Assembly (NCBI GenBank): GCA_029240955.1
Contig: JARDZH010000144.1
Span: forward strand, 1 to 6,073
DNA: 6,073 nucleotides
Source: Pseudomonas sp.
Lineage (GTDB): Bacteria > Pseudomonadota > Gammaproteobacteria > Pseudomonadales > Pseudomonadaceae
Direction of reading: 5' to 3'
This document shows, one piece after another, positions 4,501 to 6,073 of the stretch. Numbering within the stretch: the stretch's first letter is position 1; every line of letters starts with the position of its first letter. Position numbers and translations under genes: made by a program. Under the pieces are notes generated by a model, which saw only the letters and a list, made by a program, of their open reading frames with translations, was not told the DNA's origin and searched no databases.

Positions 4501-6073
4501 ATGACCGCACCCAGACTACATATGACTGCCGAGCAAGCGCGGCAGGCCAATCGACAAAGACGGCTTGAAAGGGCCCGACAGGATCCTGATCCGACACTGG
4601 AGCCTCCCGAAGGCGATGACATGCTGCAGCCCATTGCCGGCGATCCCCGATACCTCTGGCCCCGGACGGTGTGGGGGCAACCGGTGACGATCCGCGTGCC
4701 CGCTTCCGTTGACCTGGTGGGCAACGTCGGAGAGACGCTGACGTTCAGGCTGGGCACGGATGTCCTGGAAACCCGCACGGTGATTGATCCGGACAATGAC
4801 CCCAGTGAACGGGAGTATGTCGTCAGTGCCGATCTGTTCGCTGAAGAAGGAGAGCAGTTGTTCAATTATCTGCACCGCAATCTCATGGGAAATGAGTACC
4901 TCTCCTTCCCACTTCCTTTGTACGTCGACCATACCCCTCCGAACAACAATCTGATTGGCGACGCTCCGGGGCTGCCTCAGGACATTCTCGACACTGGCCT
5001 GACGCTAGCTTATCTCGACGCTCATGCCTCGGTCGATGTCACGGTGCCGCGTACCAGCGACATCGTTGCGGGTGATCAGATCATGGTGTACTGGGGACGG
5101 TTCGGCGACGCGGGCAGACAGGAACCGACCGTGCCGGTCGCTACCATCACGCTCACACAGGCGCAGGCCGCACCGGGCGCTCCGGCCCCGGTAATCGGCA
5201 TCCCCTCAGACACAGTCAAGACGCTGCAGGACGGCCAGGTCCGGATTCTCTATCGCTATATCGACCGCACCGGCAATCTGGGCCAGCCGTCGCAGTGGAC
5301 AGAGATCTTCGTTGATCTCGACCCGCTGCCTGAGAACCTTGCGACACCTGAAGTGCCGCTGGCCGATGACGACGGCCTGATCGACCGGGCCGACTCGCGC
5401 GAAGGCGTGCAGGTGGTGATTCCCGCTCCGGGCTACGGCAATCAGCAGCCCTCCAGGGACAAGATCGAAGTGATCTGGGAGGGCAGCGCTATCCAGCCAG
5501 TGGCCGTGTCGGCATTCCCCATGGAAATTGCCGTCGACTGGAAGACCCTGTCCGCAGGCGGTGCCCTGACCAGACGCTCGTTCAAAGTGAGCTACAACGT
5601 AGTGCGCGGACCGGCGCGAACTTCGTCTCCGGAAATCGATGTCACGGTAGATTTCACCGTCGCGGGTATCGATCCGGACCCCGACCCCGATCCGACAGGT
5701 CCCGACCCTATCAATGACAAATTGCCCAAGGTGGTCGTCAAGAGCCAGGAGACCCCGCCTGTTGACAATGTGCTCGGGCCGGCCGACAAGGGCAAGGATG
5801 CAATCGCACAGATACCGTCAAATCCGGTAGTCGCTACCCAAACGTTGCGGTTGTACTGGGGATACCTGAAGCCCCATGTAGCCGAAGTGACCATCACCAC
5901 CGAGCCGCCAGGCGATCCGATCAACTTCACAGTGCCTTGGCGCATCCCGCCAGTAACAGGCGTCATTGTTGCCCTGGCCATAAATCCGCTCATACAGACC
6001 TGCCATCCCGGTGATACCGTCGAGCTGGCGGCAGGCGGGCTGACTGCCGGGAGCTTGAGCTGGTCGCTGGTCA
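4501..6073 (+). CDS. Large modular protein with Ig-like/beta-sandwich repeats, 3' end outside the window
   Basis: The frame is open from ATG 4501 to the end of the window, giving 524 residues without a stop. The start is fixed by AAGGAG at 4486-4491. There is no signal peptide or membrane segment: the N-terminus is hydrophilic and basic (residues 1-30, EQARQANRQRRLERARQ). I do not recognise the family by name. What can be seen is a chain of diverged modules dominated by alternating beta-strand patterns. Residues about 41-155 form a first unit ending FPLPLYVDHTPPNNN. Residues about 156-275 contain VYWGRFGD and ILYRYIDRTGNLGQPSQWTEIFVDL. Residues about 281-390 contain IEVIWEG, IAVDWKTL and FKVSYNVVRG. 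An acidic DP-repeat hinge lies at 391-403. Residues about 407-485 contain LRLYWGY and INFTVPW, and from about 488 an Ig-like start (ALAINP, HPGDTVELAAGG, SLSWSLV) begins. A W/Y-W followed about 25-40 residues later by a V-x-W or V-x-Y strand recurs. Such chains are typical of surface or structural proteins, but the lack of an N-terminal signal means any export would need a C-terminal (type I) signal beyond the window or another route. The gene is divergent from the two-component operon. Confidence 0.8.
   Translation, partial: MTAPRLHMTAEQARQANRQRRLERARQDPDPTLEPPEGDDMLQPIAGDPRYLWPRTVWGQPVTIRVPASVDLVGNVGETLTFRLGTDVLETRTVIDPDNDPSEREYVVSADLFAEEGEQLFNYLHRNLMGNEYLSFPLPLYVDHTPPNNNLIGDAPGLPQDILDTGLTLAYLDAHASVDVTVPRTSDIVAGDQIMVYWGRFGDAGRQEPTVPVATITLTQAQAAPGAPAPVIGIPSDTVKTLQDGQVRILYRYIDRTGNLGQPSQWTEIFVDLDPLPENLATPEVPLADDDGLIDRADSREGVQVVIPAPGYGNQQPSRDKIEVIWEGSAIQPVAVSAFPMEIAVDWKTLSAGGALTRRSFKVSYNVVRGPARTSSPEIDVTVDFTVAGIDPDPDPDPTGPDPINDKLPKVVVKSQETPPVDNVLGPADKGKDAIAQIPSNPVVATQTLRLYWGYLKPHVAEVTITTEPPGDPINFTVPWRIPPVTGVIVALAINPLIQTCHPGDTVELAAGGLTAGSLSWSLV
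5671..5709 (+). other. Asp-Pro repeat hinge inside the modular protein
   Basis: Residues 391-403 read DPDPDPDPTGPDP, encoded by a run of GAY-CCN codons (GAT CCG, GAC CCC, GAC CCC, GAT CCG). The synonymous codons vary, so the run is not a simple DNA slippage tract. It separates the module ending VTVDFTVAG from the module starting KLPKVVVKS and is best read as a stiff acidic linker between folded domains. Confidence 0.6.

Noticed and set aside
4482..4932. Two minus-strand frames opposite the start of the modular protein gene
   Set aside because: They are antisense to a gene with a strong ribosome site and coherent protein pattern; compositions are Ser/Arg-rich and no ribosome site supports them.
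5592..6006. Minus-strand frames of 133 and 62 codons opposite the modular gene
   Set aside because: The Gly/Ser/Thr-rich product mirrors the DP-repeat and strand codons on the other strand; it looks like shadow coding.

Overview
The window reads as chromosomal DNA of a high-GC gammaproteobacterium, most likely a fluorescent Pseudomonas. This is inferred from the GC-rich third positions and from protein families (DUF4892 periplasmic protein, YdiK-like AI-2E-family permease, OmpR/EnvZ-type pair) whose overall look is pseudomonad. No rRNA or other species marker is present, so the species is not fixed. No transposase, integrase, tRNA, rRNA or CRISPR array was found.

Layout. Bases 1-267 (+) are the C-terminal tail of an alpha/beta hydrolase. 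Bases 268-400 form a gap holding a possible 23-codon leader ORF with a very good ribosome binding site. Bases 401-1219 (+) encode an exported DUF4892 protein. Bases 1310-2359 (+) encode a polytopic AI-2E-family (PF01594) permease. A hairpin plus T-run at 2363-2400 ends the converging minus-strand operon. Bases 2406-3446 (-) encode a sensor histidine kinase with a tiny Pro/His-containing periplasmic loop, and 3443-4192 (-) encode its OmpR-family response regulator. The two genes overlap by 4 bases through a TTGA junction. A divergent regulatory region (about 4193-4500) carries several perfect inverted repeats, including an 8-4-8 palindrome that looks like an operator. From 4501 (+) to the end of the window and beyond runs a large protein built of Ig-like/beta-sandwich-like modules, with no signal peptide; its 3' end is outside the window.

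How the parts may work together. The kinase and regulator clearly form one signalling operon. The regulator gene is divergent from the modular protein gene and shares its upstream region, so control of that gene by the regulator, or shared control by a repressor bound to the palindrome, is a reasonable but untested inference. The hydrolase, DUF4892 and permease genes run in the same direction, but gaps of 133 and 90 bases mean they are not a tight operon. Most of the window is ordinary housekeeping or envelope biology. The least explained part is the modular protein and its upstream region.
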